Origin: Roseococcus microcysteis
GTDB taxonomy: Bacteria; Pseudomonadota; Alphaproteobacteria; Acetobacterales; Acetobacteraceae
Assembly (NCBI RefSeq): GCF_014764365.1
Contig: NZ_CP061718.1
Span: 1-64,000, forward strand
Length of the DNA stretch: 64,000 bases
Direction of reading: 5' to 3'
In this document: in pieces, positions 9,834-18,303 of the stretch
Layout: each line of letters starts with the position of its first letter
Position numbering within the stretch: the first letter of the stretch is position 1
Made by a program: the position numbers and the translations under genes
Notes under the pieces: model-generated
Told to the model about the DNA's origin: nothing
Databases searched by the model: none
The model's input: only the letters and a program-made list of their open reading frames with translations

Positions 9834-9862
9834 AGTGCAGCGGGCGAGGGGATTGCTGTCAA
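9834..9862 (-). promoter_or_regulatory. Candidate sigma-70-type promoter of the liv operon
   Basis: On the minus strand a perfect -35 box TTGACA (9862-9857) is followed after 17 bp by TGCACT (9839-9834). The -10 is weak (3 of 6 matches). This would place the transcript start about 55 nt before the binding-protein start codon and just beyond the terminator of the M20 peptidase gene. Confidence 0.5.
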
Positions 9863-9866
9863 TGGG

Positions 9867-9896
9867 AAAAACGCCGGGCGCGGCAACGCCCGGCGT
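9867..9896 (-). terminator. Intrinsic terminator of the M20 peptidase gene
   Basis: On the minus strand a 10-bp GC-rich stem (ACGCCGGGCG with CGCCCGGCGT, plus-strand reading) with a 6-nt loop is followed by TTTTT. It begins 9 bp after the peptidase stop codon. Stem plus T-run is the standard factor-independent terminator and it is the clearest one in the window. Confidence 0.85.
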
Positions 9897-9904
9897 GGCG
9901 CGCC

Positions 9905-11320
9905 TCAGCTCCCGCGGTGGAAGGCGGCGCGGTCCATCCGGCCGAGTTCCGTCAGCAGCAGCGGCCAGAGCCGCAGCCCCTCGTCGAAGGAGGAGAGGCG
10001 GAAGAACTCGTTGGGCGCATGCGCATCCTCGTCCGCGCTGGACAGGCCGAACATCAGGCTGTCCATGCCGAGCTTCTCCTGGAAGATGGTGGTGATGGGC
10101 ACGGTGCCGCCCAGGCGCGTGAGCGCCGGCTCGCCGCCCTTTTCCTGCCGCAGCACGGTGGTGGCGGCCGCGCGCAGCGGGTGGTCGGCGCCCAGCGTGT
10201 AGGCGCGGGTGCCGCCCGGCGTGTAGTCGAATTCCAGCGCGACGCCGGGCGGCGCGTGGCGTTCCAGATGCGCCTTCACCGCCGCCTGCGCGCCCGCCGG
10301 GTCCTGGCCGGGAATGAGGCGCATGGTCAGCTTGGCGTGCGCCTCGGCCGGCGTCACCGTCTTGCCGCCCTCGCCGATATAGCCGCCCCACATCCCGTTG
10401 ACCTCCACGGTGGGGCGCAGCGTGGTGCGTTCGCGCACCGTATAGGCCGGGTCGCCAAAGGGGGTCGCGCCATAGGCCGCGTACCAGGCGGCCTCGTCGA
10501 AGGGCAGGGTGGCGGCCTCGGCGCGCAGCGCGTTGGTCATGGGCGGCGCGCCGGCCTCGAAGCCCTCCACCACCACGCGGCCGTGTTCGTCATGCAGCGT
10601 CGCGATCAGGCGCGCCATCTCGTGCAGGGCGTTGCGCAGCGCGCCGCCCACCTTGCCCGAATGCGCGTCCTTCCTCGCGGTGCGCAGGCTGAAGCGCAGC
10701 GAGGTGATGCCGCGGCAGCCGATGTTCAGCATGGGCTGCGGCCCGGAGGCGCCGCCGCCATCGGCCGAGAGCATCGCATCCGCCACCAGCAGCTCGCGGT
10801 TCGCCTCGATCAGCGCGGGCAGGCTCGGGCTGCCCACCTCCTCCTCGCCTTCCAGGAAGAGCTTCACGTTCACCGGGCAGCCGCCCTCGACGGCGAGGAA
10901 CGCGCCCACCGTCTCGATGGCGATGGTGGTGGAACCCTTCACGTCCGAGGCGCCGCGCGCATAGATCCGCCCGTCGCGGATGGTGGGCTCGAAGGGCGGC
11001 GAGTGCCACAGCTCCATCGGGTCCGCCGGCTGCACGTCGTAATGGCCGTAGATCATGATGGTGGGCTTGTCGGGCCCCGCGCCCAGCCAGGCGCCATAGA
11101 CGGCGGGCTGCCCGCCCTTGGGCATGTCGGGTGCGTCCAGCAGTCGCACATCCTGCAGGCCCAGCGCGCGCAGCCGCTCCAGCAGGAATTCCCGCGCGCC
11201 GCGCATGCCATGCTCGAAGGCCGGGTCGGTGCTGACCGAGGGCAGGCGGATCAGCGCCAGGAGCCGGTCGAGGATGGCCTCGCGCTGGCTGGCCAAATGT
11301 CGCGCGACTTGTTCGCTCAT
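9905..11320 (-). CDS. M20 family metallopeptidase (dipeptidase-like)
   Basis: A 471-residue di-zinc peptidase of the M20 family. The first metal site is YGHYDVQP (His93, catalytic-type Asp95), the bridging Asp126 lies in GASDVKG, and EGEEEVGSP (near residue 158) supplies the catalytic and metal-binding glutamates. A lid/dimerisation domain follows, then the C-terminal metal His region. The length fits cytosolic dipeptidases and carboxypeptidase-like members. Such enzymes trim dipeptides or N-acylated amino acids; the exact substrate is unknown. The ATG at 11320 with GGAG upstream is preferred over a much longer open frame that begins with low-complexity sequence. A strong terminator follows. 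The FIST/kinase genes are divergent. Confidence 0.88.
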   Translation of the reverse strand: MSEQVARHLASQREAILDRLLALIRLPSVSTDPAFEHGMRGAREFLLERLRALGLQDVRLLDAPDMPKGGQPAVYGAWLGAGPDKPTIMIYGHYDVQPADPMELWHSPPFEPTIRDGRIYARGASDVKGSTTIAIETVGAFLAVEGGCPVNVKLFLEGEEEVGSPSLPALIEANRELLVADAMLSADGGGASGPQPMLNIGCRGITSLRFSLRTARKDAHSGKVGGALRNALHEMARLIATLHDEHGRVVVEGFEAGAPPMTNALRAEAATLPFDEAAWYAAYGATPFGDPAYTVRERTTLRPTVEVNGMWGGYIGEGGKTVTPAEAHAKLTMRLIPGQDPAGAQAAVKAHLERHAPPGVALEFDYTPGGTRAYTLGADHPLRAAATTVLRQEKGGEPALTRLGGTVPITTIFQEKLGMDSLMFGLSSADEDAHAPNEFFRLSSFDEGLRLWPLLLTELGRMDRAAFHRGS

Positions 11321-11466
11321 GCAGGGATCTCCGATCGTCGCGCGCAAGGCTAGATCAGCGGCGATGGGCTGGGAATTGCCGCGCCGCGGACCTTCCCACG
11401 CTGGCATCACTGATGCGCTGTGATACTCTTCGGTTGCGGCGAGCACGGCGGGAAGGGAAACAGGAT

Positions 11467-11532
11467 ATGGCGCTTCAGCCAATGATGCCTCCGGTTGCAA
11501 GCGGGGCCGTGCGGCGCCACGTGCGGGTGTGA
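11467..11532 (+). CDS. Possible 21-codon leader ORF ahead of the FIST gene
   Basis: An ATG at 11467, preceded by GGGAAGGGAAACAGGAT, opens a short frame of 21 codons whose TGA (11530-11532) overlaps the ATG of the FIST gene as TGATG. The FIST gene has no good ribosome site of its own at this point, so reading of this small frame could couple translation into it. It could equally be chance; no homologue can be judged by eye. Confidence 0.25.
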   Translation: MALQPMMPPVASGAVRRHVRV

Positions 11533-12734
11533 TGGCCGCGATCCGCGTCGCCTCCGTCCGCCACACCCATCCGGATGTGGCCGCCCGCCTGTGCCGGCAG
11601 CGCATCGGGCCGGATGCGCCCGCCATGCTGCTGGTCTTCTGCGGCGGCAAGCATGACCCCGTGGCCATGCTCGCGGCCCTGCGCGCGGAATTCGGCCCGG
11701 TGCCCATCCATGGCGGTTCCGCGGCCGGCGTCATCGGCCGCGAGGGCTGCGGCTATGCCGGCTTCGAACTGGGCGTGCTGGCCATCATGGACCCGGGCCT
11801 CGTGCCCCAGGCGGTGCTCACCGAGGCACTGCGCCGGGATGAGGTGGCGGCCGGGGCGGAGCTGGGCGCGGCCGTGGGCGCCATCGCGAGCCCCGATGCG
11901 GCGGTGATGCTGCTCTTCGACAGCGTGGCCTCGCGCACGCCGCCCTTGCTGCACTTCGCCAGCTCCATCGTGGAGGGCTTCCATGACGGCTTCGGCAACA
12001 CGCCGCTGCAGCTCTTCGGCGGCGGGCTGCTGACGGACATGAACCTGACCGGCGGCTGGGTCTTCGCCGGCGACCGCGTGCTGAAGCATGCCGCCGTGGC
12101 GCTGGTCTTTCCCCCCGGTGTGGCGGTCGAGACGGTCATCATGCATGGCTGCCGGCCCATCAGCTCCTTCATGGAGATCACGCGCATCCAGGGCGCCGAG
12201 GTGTTCGAGCTGGATGGCGAACCGGCACTCACCGTCATCGAGCGCATGCTGGGCCTGCCGCCAGGCGAGGTGCGCGGACAGGAACTCTCGCTGACGGTGA
12301 CGCTGGGCCAGAAGCTGGGCGACCCCTACGCCCCCTACCAGGAGGGCGACTATGTGAACCGCCTGATCTTGCGCGCCACGCCCGAGGCGGGCTCGGTCAC
12401 GTTGTTCGAGCCGGACTTCGCCCTTGGCGCCCAGGTGCAGATCATGAGCCGCGACAACTCGCTCATGCTCGATTCCGTGCGCCGGGGCGTGGCCGCGATG
12501 AATGCGGGGCTTGTGGGCACCGACCCCCTCTTCGCCCTCTACATAGACTGCGCGGGCCGCGCGAGTGCCCGCAGCGGCGCCGCCATCGAGGAGGCGGAGC
12601 TGGTGACGCAGGGCTTCGCCCCCGCAGTGCCGCTGCTGGGCTTCTATTCGGGCGTGGAGGTGGCGCAGGTGGGCGGCGGCATCGGGCGTTCCCTCGACTG
12701 GACCGGCGTGCTGGCCGTGTTGCGCCGCCGATGA
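11532..12734 (+). CDS. FIST-domain sensor protein (NosP-like)
   Basis: A 400-residue protein made of a FIST_N domain (about residues 15-200) and a FIST_C domain (about 220-385). Diagnostic patches are LLVFCGGKHDP, IHGGSAAGVIG and, near the C-terminus, GFYSGVEVAQVGG. FIST proteins are soluble input modules; one branch, NosP, binds haem and senses nitric oxide and controls a partner kinase encoded next to it. Here the stop overlaps the start of a histidine kinase by 4 bp (ATGA at 12731), the same arrangement. Whether this one binds haem cannot be read from sequence alone. A GTG directly before the ATG at 11532 is an alternative start. Confidence 0.85.
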   Translation: MAAIRVASVRHTHPDVAARLCRQRIGPDAPAMLLVFCGGKHDPVAMLAALRAEFGPVPIHGGSAAGVIGREGCGYAGFELGVLAIMDPGLVPQAVLTEALRRDEVAAGAELGAAVGAIASPDAAVMLLFDSVASRTPPLLHFASSIVEGFHDGFGNTPLQLFGGGLLTDMNLTGGWVFAGDRVLKHAAVALVFPPGVAVETVIMHGCRPISSFMEITRIQGAEVFELDGEPALTVIERMLGLPPGEVRGQELSLTVTLGQKLGDPYAPYQEGDYVNRLILRATPEAGSVTLFEPDFALGAQVQIMSRDNSLMLDSVRRGVAAMNAGLVGTDPLFALYIDCAGRASARSGAAIEEAELVTQGFAPAVPLLGFYSGVEVAQVGGGIGRSLDWTGVLAVLRRR

Positions 12735-14104
12735 CCCAGCACCCGCCGCCGCAAAACCCGATCGAGCGCGAGCTCGCCTACTACCGGCGCGAATGCAATG
12801 ACCTGGGTGCCAGGCTGCTGCGCCTCCAGGAGGAGCAGAGCCAGGCCTTCCGCGAGGCGCGCCGCAGCCGCACCGTCGCCAAGCTGATCCGCGAGGCGCA
12901 CCGGCTGACGGATGTGTGCAACCTGCCCGACGAGATCGGCGAGCCGATGCTGGAAGTGGTGGTGGACAACGCGCTCTGCGACCGTGCGGCCTTCCTGGAG
13001 CGTGTCGGCCCGGAGGAGCCGCCGCGCTTCCGCGTCACCCACATGATCGGCATGGGCGGCGAGAGCTGGCCGCGGGAGGTGGTGCTGCCCGCCGCCCCCG
13101 GCTTCTTCTTCACCACCTCGCGCACGCCCATCGAGCCGCCGGCCTATGAGCTGACCTCCATCCTGCGCACGCCCTACATCCTCTGGGCCCATGACCCGGG
13201 CAGCGGCGTCGCGCTCATCATGGGCAACCACAGCGAGGGCAATGTCTCCCGCCCCTTCGAGACGCGGGACCAGGAACTGGTGGAGGGCGCGCTCTCGGTC
13301 TACATCGACGTGCGCGCGCGCAAGGCGGCGGAGGCGGAGCTGCGCGCGGCCAAGCTGGCGGCGGAGGCAAGCGGCGCGGCCCGCGCGCGCTTCCTGGCCA
13401 CGCTGAGCCATGAGCTGCGCACGCCGCTCAATTCCATCATCGGGTTTTCCGAGATCCTGTCGTCCGGCTCCAGCATCTCCGCGACGGCGCGGCAACGCGA
13501 CGCCTATATCGCGCAGATCCATGATTCCGGCCGCATGCTGCTGGAGCTGATCGACAACATCCTGGACTACGCCAGCCTGGAGAACGCGACGCCCAGGCTG
13601 CGGCGCGAATGGATCGCGGGGCGGTCGCTGCTGGATGCGGTGCTGGGCGAGGCGGGCTCGATCGCGCTGCGCCAGGGCGTGGAGCTGGTCTGCGATCCGC
13701 CCGAGGAGGGGTTGCAGCTGCATGTGGACCGGCTGCGCTTCCGCCAGGTGCTGACCAACCTGCTGGGCAATGCGGTGAAGTTCACGCCCGCCCGCGGCCG
13801 CGTCAGCCTCGCCATCCTGGCCACGCCCAACGGTGGAGCCATGGTGCGCGTGACGGATACGGGCATCGGCATCGCGCCCGATGACATCCAGCGCGCGCTC
13901 GAACCCTTCCAGCAGGTCTCGGACGGGCACAGCCGGCAATTCCCCGGCACCGGCCTCGGCCTGCCCATCGCCAAGACGCTGGTGGAGGCGCATGGCGGCA
14001 CGCTCGGCATCGAGAGCGTGCCGGGCATGGGCACCAGCGTCACCGTCACGCTGCCGCCCGAGGCGGTGCGGCGGGTGGGGGAGGGCGCGCCCGCCCCCGG
14101 CTGA
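12731..14104 (+). CDS. Soluble sensor histidine kinase paired with FIST protein
   Basis: A 457-residue histidine kinase without membrane segments. Residues 10-60 form a charged, coiled-coil-like segment. Residues 60-195 resemble a GAF-type sensory domain. A second helix (195-220) leads to the HisKA motif LATLSHELRTPLN with phospho-acceptor His227. The ATPase domain has N-box NLLGNAVKFTP, G1 DTGIGI and G2 GTGLGLPIAK. No receiver domain is attached, so a separate response regulator must exist; none adjoins it. The 4-bp overlap with the FIST gene makes an obligate partnership likely, with the FIST protein as the signal receiver that modulates autophosphorylation, as in NosP/NahK. The Pro/Ala tail after the ATPase domain is short. 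Confidence 0.9.
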   Translation: MTQHPPPQNPIERELAYYRRECNDLGARLLRLQEEQSQAFREARRSRTVAKLIREAHRLTDVCNLPDEIGEPMLEVVVDNALCDRAAFLERVGPEEPPRFRVTHMIGMGGESWPREVVLPAAPGFFFTTSRTPIEPPAYELTSILRTPYILWAHDPGSGVALIMGNHSEGNVSRPFETRDQELVEGALSVYIDVRARKAAEAELRAAKLAAEASGAARARFLATLSHELRTPLNSIIGFSEILSSGSSISATARQRDAYIAQIHDSGRMLLELIDNILDYASLENATPRLRREWIAGRSLLDAVLGEAGSIALRQGVELVCDPPEEGLQLHVDRLRFRQVLTNLLGNAVKFTPARGRVSLAILATPNGGAMVRVTDTGIGIAPDDIQRALEPFQQVSDGHSRQFPGTGLGLPIAKTLVEAHGGTLGIESVPGMGTSVTVTLPPEAVRRVGEGAPAPG

Positions 14105-14108
14105 GGCC

Positions 14109-15320
14109 TCAGGCGGGGGTGTGGCCGGGCTCTCGTCCGATGCTGGCCGGCGTCGTCGCCGCCAGGGTGGCGAGGTTGCTGTCCACCGCCTCGAACAGCC
14201 CCCAGCAATCCGTGTAGCCCTGGGGGAAGCCGGGCGAGCCCGCCTCGGCGTCCTGCTGGCGCGCATGGATGTAGTTGGTCCAGCGGCGCGTGGCGGGGCG
14301 GCGGTGGTGGAAATCATGGCACGGGGCGTCGCCCACCAGCACGAAGAGCCGCACGAAGAGCTGCACGGTCAGCATGTTCAGCCACCAGCCGGCCCATTGC
14401 GCCAGGCCGCGCAGGGTGTCGGCCCGCGCCTCCGGCGGGGGGCGGCCGGCGAAGACGCCCGTGGTCGCCTCGCAGACGAAGAGCTTGTCGCGCAGCGCGA
14501 TGAAATGGGCGTCCGGGAAGCGGTGCTCGCAGAGGATGCGGTAGATGGTCGCGATCTGGAGCAGCACGGTCACCGGCAGCACCCACAGCACCAGCAATTC
14601 CACCAGCGTGCCGGTCGCCAGCGCCAGGGCGATGAGGCCGAGCCAGAAGGCGCGGCCCATCCAGTCATGCGCCCGGTCTCCGGTGAAGAGCGAGGCCTGG
14701 ATGCGGCGGCGGAGAAAATGCAGGTGGAAGGCGGGCGAGACGGTGATCCGCGCCACGCGCCGCCACAGCTCGGCCTTGGGCAGGCCGGCCTCGAGCCGGC
14801 ACAGGCCCAGCACGAAATCGGCGAACTCATCCTCCTCGGTCAGCAGCTTCTTCGCGCTGTGGTGCATCATGTGCTCGCGCTGGTAGTCGTCGAAGCGCTT
14901 GAACAGGAGGAAGGCCGAGACCATCCGCCCCACCTGCCGGTTGCGGCCGCGGTTGGCGAAGACGGTGCCGTGCGAGCAGTGGTGGAAGATCACCACCTGG
15001 AACAGCCCAAGGCCGGAGGAGGTCAGCAGCCACCCCAGCGGCAGCAGCAGCCAGGCGGCCAGGGGCGGGGCGGCCAGCATCAGGGGCAGGGCGCCGAGCG
15101 CCATGCCGCCCAGCACCAGGGCCAGCGCGCCCGCCACGAAATGCGCGGCCGGGCGGTCGGCGCGCGTCTCGCCCGGGGCGGGCATGGCGGTGAGCCAGGT
15201 GAGGAAGGGTTGCAAGGCCGCCGGGAGACGGACGGCCATGGCCTCGCGGGGGTTGCGGAGGGCTGGCGCGGGGCTGAGGGCCGGCGCCTCCGCGGCGAAA
15301 GTGTCGCGGGAGAGAAACAT
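14109..15320 (-). CDS. Membrane fatty-acid desaturase-like protein
   Basis: A 403-residue integral membrane protein with the three histidine clusters of di-iron desaturases/hydroxylases: HHCSH (His113, 114, 117), HMMHH (His150, 153, 154) and a C-terminal DFHHR. Pairs of hydrophobic helices lie near residues 62-108 and 232-275. Such enzymes use O2 to desaturate or hydroxylate acyl chains or related lipids at the inner membrane. The start at 15320 is preceded by AGGAACG; the frame continues upstream without a better site. It converges with the histidine kinase gene, leaving only 4 bp between stops. The substrate (acyl lipid, sphingolipid, carotenoid) cannot be chosen from sequence. Confidence 0.82.
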   Translation of the reverse strand: MFLSRDTFAAEAPALSPAPALRNPREAMAVRLPAALQPFLTWLTAMPAPGETRADRPAAHFVAGALALVLGGMALGALPLMLAAPPLAAWLLLPLGWLLTSSGLGLFQVVIFHHCSHGTVFANRGRNRQVGRMVSAFLLFKRFDDYQREHMMHHSAKKLLTEEDEFADFVLGLCRLEAGLPKAELWRRVARITVSPAFHLHFLRRRIQASLFTGDRAHDWMGRAFWLGLIALALATGTLVELLVLWVLPVTVLLQIATIYRILCEHRFPDAHFIALRDKLFVCEATTGVFAGRPPPEARADTLRGLAQWAGWWLNMLTVQLFVRLFVLVGDAPCHDFHHRRPATRRWTNYIHARQQDAEAGSPGFPQGYTDCWGLFEAVDSNLATLAATTPASIGREPGHTPA

Positions 15321-15469
15321 CGGCAGCGTTCCTTGTCGAATGTCGCACTTTGTGGACTGGCGCCACCATACAACGTTCGAAAGGAATGCACGGCATAGGA
15401 TCAAGCATTAACGCACGCCGGGTGGGGCGCCGCGTCGCGGTCACTTGAACCATATTGTCAGGAAAGGGG

Positions 15470-15556
<87 letters not shown>

Positions 15557-15573
15557 ACGATGGGGTGAGCGGC

Positions 15574-15602
15574 GAGATAAAGGGGGGCCGGGGGGCCGTC
15601 AA
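15574..15602 (-). promoter_or_regulatory. Promoter of tRNA-Leu
   Basis: On the minus strand TTGACG (15602-15597) and TATCTC (15579-15574) are separated by exactly 17 bp. This predicts a start about 10 nt before the mature tRNA. The segment after the -10 is GC-rich (GCCGC), like the discriminators of stable-RNA promoters under stringent control. Confidence 0.7.
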
Positions 15603-15701
15603 TCCCACCCCGCGCGGAATTCGTCACATGGCGTGTGGCATCTCCCCCTGGCCCCGCGCGCCCGCCCCCCATATGGTCCGGCGCGACCGGAGGATGGTGC
15701 G

Positions 15702-16634
15702 ATGCGCAAGGTGGCGACGGTGTTCGGCGGGGCGGGTTTCCTGGGGCGGCAGATCGTGCAGCGCCTGGTCCGCGAGGATTGGATGGTGCGGGTGGCCGTG
15801 CGCGACCCGGTGCGGGCGCATGGCATGCACACCATGGGCCGGGTGGGGCAGGTGGCGGCACTCGCTGCCGATGTGACGCGCGATTCGGGCGTGGCCCGCG
15901 CGGTCGAAGGTGCCGGCGTGGTGGTGAACTGCGTGGGCATCCTGCACGGCAATTTCGAGGCGGTGCAGGCGGAAGGCCCGGCCCGCATCGGGCGCCTCGC
16001 GGCCGCGGCGGGGGTGGAGAAGCTGGTCCATGTCTCGGCCATCGGCGCCGATGCGACGAGCGAGAGCCGCTATGCCCGCAGCAAGGCGGCGGGCGAGGAG
16101 GGGCTGCGCGCCGCCTTCCCCAACGCGACCATCCTGCGCCCCTCGATCGTGTTCGGGGCGGAGGACGCCTTCTTCAACCGCTTCGCGCAGATGGCCATGG
16201 TCTCGCCCATCATGCCCGTCATCTGCGGCGAGACGCGCTTCCAGCCCGTGCATGTGGGCGATGTGGCCGATGCGGTGATGGCGGCGCTCGCCCGGCCCGA
16301 GGCGGCGGGGCGGACCTATGAGCTGGGCGGGCCGCGCGCCTGGACCTTCCGCGAGTTGCTGGCCTTCATTGTGAAGGAGACCCATCGCAAGCGCCGGCTG
16401 GTGAACATCCCGCTGGGCGTGGCGCGGTTGCAGGCGCGTTTCGCGGAGCTGTTGCCCAACCCGCCGCTGACGCGCGACCAGCTGATCCTGCTGCAACAGG
16501 ACAATGTGGTGGCGCCGGGCGCGCTCACCCTGCGCGACCTCGGCATCACGCCCGCCGCGGTGGAGGGTCTGGTGCCGGCCTACCTCGCGCGGTTCCGTCC
16601 GGGCGGGAACCGGAGGGAGCGGCCAGGGGTTTAG
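15702..16634 (+). CDS. NAD(P)-binding epimerase-like protein, complex I NDUFA9 type
   Basis: A 310-residue atypical short-chain dehydrogenase/NAD-dependent epimerase fold. The nucleotide-binding loop is FGGAGFLG at residues 8-15, followed by a VNCVGILHG strand and SIVFGAEDAFFNRFAQM, which are typical of the NDUFA9/complex-I-associated branch. The usual YxxxK catalytic pair is replaced by YARSK (near residue 125), so activity is possible but the family is often a structural or quinone-related subunit. The ATG at 15702 follows GGAGGATGGTGCG. The gene is monocistronic between tRNA-Leu and gltD. Relatives sit widely in alphaproteobacteria, usually away from the nuo operon, as here. Confidence 0.82.
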   Translation: MRKVATVFGGAGFLGRQIVQRLVREDWMVRVAVRDPVRAHGMHTMGRVGQVAALAADVTRDSGVARAVEGAGVVVNCVGILHGNFEAVQAEGPARIGRLAAAAGVEKLVHVSAIGADATSESRYARSKAAGEEGLRAAFPNATILRPSIVFGAEDAFFNRFAQMAMVSPIMPVICGETRFQPVHVGDVADAVMAALARPEAAGRTYELGGPRAWTFRELLAFIVKETHRKRRLVNIPLGVARLQARFAELLPNPPLTRDQLILLQQDNVVAPGALTLRDLGITPAAVEGLVPAYLARFRPGGNRRERPGV

Positions 16635-16861
16635 GTCCGGAACGGACATATATGCTTGCCTAAAGCCCCGTGTCTCGCACCACCCACGTAACGGAGTGGA
16701 AAAATAGGTAAGCAAGACTGACTAAAATGTTGCTTTTGCTCTGGCGCGGGCGAAAGCAACCCGTTAAGCATCCTGCAAGGGAGAGGGCCGCGCGCGGCTG
16801 CGCGGCCTTGCCCAATTCCCAGGCCGGCCCCCGCCGGACCCCAGGTTGCAAGGATCGTCCC
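16635..16861 (+). promoter_or_regulatory. Structured leader/promoter region of gltD-gltB
   Basis: This 227-bp gap is clearly AT-richer in its first half than its surroundings. It can form a helix of GCTTGCCTA (16654-16662) with TAGGTAAGC (16705-16713, one G-U) and then a strong 11-pair hairpin GTTGCTTTTGC (16729-16739) with GCGAAAGCAAC (16750-16760). A possible -10-like TATATG lies at 16649. This looks like the promoter plus a folded 5' leader ahead of glutamate synthase. The hairpin lacks a T-run, so it is not a plain terminator. Known glutamine-responsive RNA classes could not be matched by eye. Confidence 0.5.
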
Positions 16862-18298
16862 ATGGCCGAGCGCATGCTCCAATTCGTCCGCCTGCAACAG
16901 CAGACGCCGGACAAGCGCCCCGCCAGCGCCCGCCGCGAGGATTTCGACGAGATCTACGCCCGCTTCGACCCCGAGCGCGCCAAGCAGCAAGCGAGCCGCT
17001 GCAGCCAATGCGGCGTGCCTTTCTGCCAGGTGCATTGCCCCTTGCAGAACAACATCCCCGACTGGCTGAAACTGACCGCGGAAGGGCGGATGGAGGAGGC
17101 CTATGAGGTCGCCGCCGCCACCAACACCTTCCCCGAGATCTGCGGCCGCGTCTGCCCGCAGGACCGTCTCTGCGAGGGCAATTGCGTCATCGAGAAGGGG
17201 TTCGAGAGCGTCACCATCGGCTCGGTCGAGAAGTACATCGTGGACACCGCCTGGGAAAATGGCTGGGTGAAGCCGCCCACGCCCACGCGGGAGCTGCCCC
17301 ATTCGGTCGGCATCATCGGCGCGGGCCCGGCCGGGCTGGCCGCGGCCGAGCGGCTGCGCGTGCGGGGCTTCCAGGTGCATGTCTATGACCGCTACGACCG
17401 CGTGGGCGGGCTGATGATCTACGGCATCCCCAACTTCAAGCTGGAGAAGGAGGTGGTGCTGCGCCGCTGGGAGCAATACGCGGCGGGCGGCATCCATTTC
17501 CACATGAACACGGCGGTCGGCCAGGACGTGACGCTGGAGGAACTGCGCGCGCGGCATGACGCCATCTTCATCGCGACCGGTGTGTACAAGGCGCGCGACG
17601 TGGAACTGCCGGGGGCGGACCTCGCGGGCGTGGTGCCGGCGCTGGATTACCTGACGGCCTCCAACCGCCAGAATCTGGGCGACACGGTGCCGGACTACGA
17701 GAGCGGCGCGCTGAACGCGGCGGGGCGCGAGGTGGTGGTGATCGGCGGCGGCGACACCGCCATGGATTGCGTCCGCACCGCCATCCGCCAGGGCGCGGAG
17801 CTCGTCACCTGCCTCTATCGCCGCGACAAGGCGAACATGCCCGGCTCCATGCGCGAGGTGCACAATGCGGAGGAGGAGGGGGTGCGCTTCCTCTGGCTCT
17901 CGGCGCCGGAAGCCTTCCTGGGTGCGGGTTCGGTCACCGGCGTGCGGGCCGCGAAGATGCATCTCGGCCTGCCCGACGCCACCGGCCGCCAGCAGGTGGC
18001 GCCCATCCCGGGCAGCCATTTCGTGGTTCCCGGCAGCCTGGTCATCAAGGCGCTGGGCTTCGACCCCGAGGATTTGCCCACGATGTTCAATGAGCCCGCC
18101 CTGGCCGTCACCCGCTGGGGCACGCTGAAGGTGGATTACCGCACCATGATGACCGACCTGCCCGGCGTCTTCGCCGGCGGCGACATCGTCCGCGGGGCCT
18201 CGCTGGTGGTGTGGGGCATCCGGGATGGCCGCGACGCGGCCGAGCAGATCGCGCAATACGTGCTGGCCAAGGCCAGCCTCCAGCAGGCGGCGGAGTGA
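16862..18298 (+). CDS. gltD: Glutamate synthase (NADPH) small subunit
   Basis: A 478-residue GltD. The N-terminal iron-sulfur region has Cys47, Cys50, Cys55 and Cys59 (CSQCGVPFCQVHC) and a second set in CGRVCPQDRLCEGNC. It is followed by an FAD-binding GAGPAGLAAAERL and an NADPH-binding VIGGGDTAMDC, and ends with the FAD motif GVFAGGDIVRG. It takes electrons from NADPH and passes them through FAD and [4Fe-4S] clusters to GltB, so that 2-oxoglutarate and glutamine become two glutamates. The ATG at 16862 is chosen for the family N-terminus; a longer frame from 16727 runs through the structured leader. gltB follows after 5 bp. The order gltD-gltB is the reverse of the enterobacterial operon. Confidence 0.96.
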   Translation: MAERMLQFVRLQQQTPDKRPASARREDFDEIYARFDPERAKQQASRCSQCGVPFCQVHCPLQNNIPDWLKLTAEGRMEEAYEVAAATNTFPEICGRVCPQDRLCEGNCVIEKGFESVTIGSVEKYIVDTAWENGWVKPPTPTRELPHSVGIIGAGPAGLAAAERLRVRGFQVHVYDRYDRVGGLMIYGIPNFKLEKEVVLRRWEQYAAGGIHFHMNTAVGQDVTLEELRARHDAIFIATGVYKARDVELPGADLAGVVPALDYLTASNRQNLGDTVPDYESGALNAAGREVVVIGGGDTAMDCVRTAIRQGAELVTCLYRRDKANMPGSMREVHNAEEEGVRFLWLSAPEAFLGAGSVTGVRAAKMHLGLPDATGRQQVAPIPGSHFVVPGSLVIKALGFDPEDLPTMFNEPALAVTRWGTLKVDYRTMMTDLPGVFAGGDIVRGASLVVWGIRDGRDAAEQIAQYVLAKASLQQAAE

Positions 18299-18303
18299 CG
18301 GAG

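Noticed and set aside
7724-11353. A 1209-codon plus-strand frame across livG, the binding-protein gene and the M20 gene
   Set aside because: It covers three well-supported minus-strand genes and their promoter and terminator, and has the same His/Gln/Arg-rich shadow composition.
16727-16861. An N-terminal extension of GltD starting at 16727
   Set aside because: It would be translated from within the strong hairpin, lacks a ribosome site and has no counterpart in known GltD proteins.
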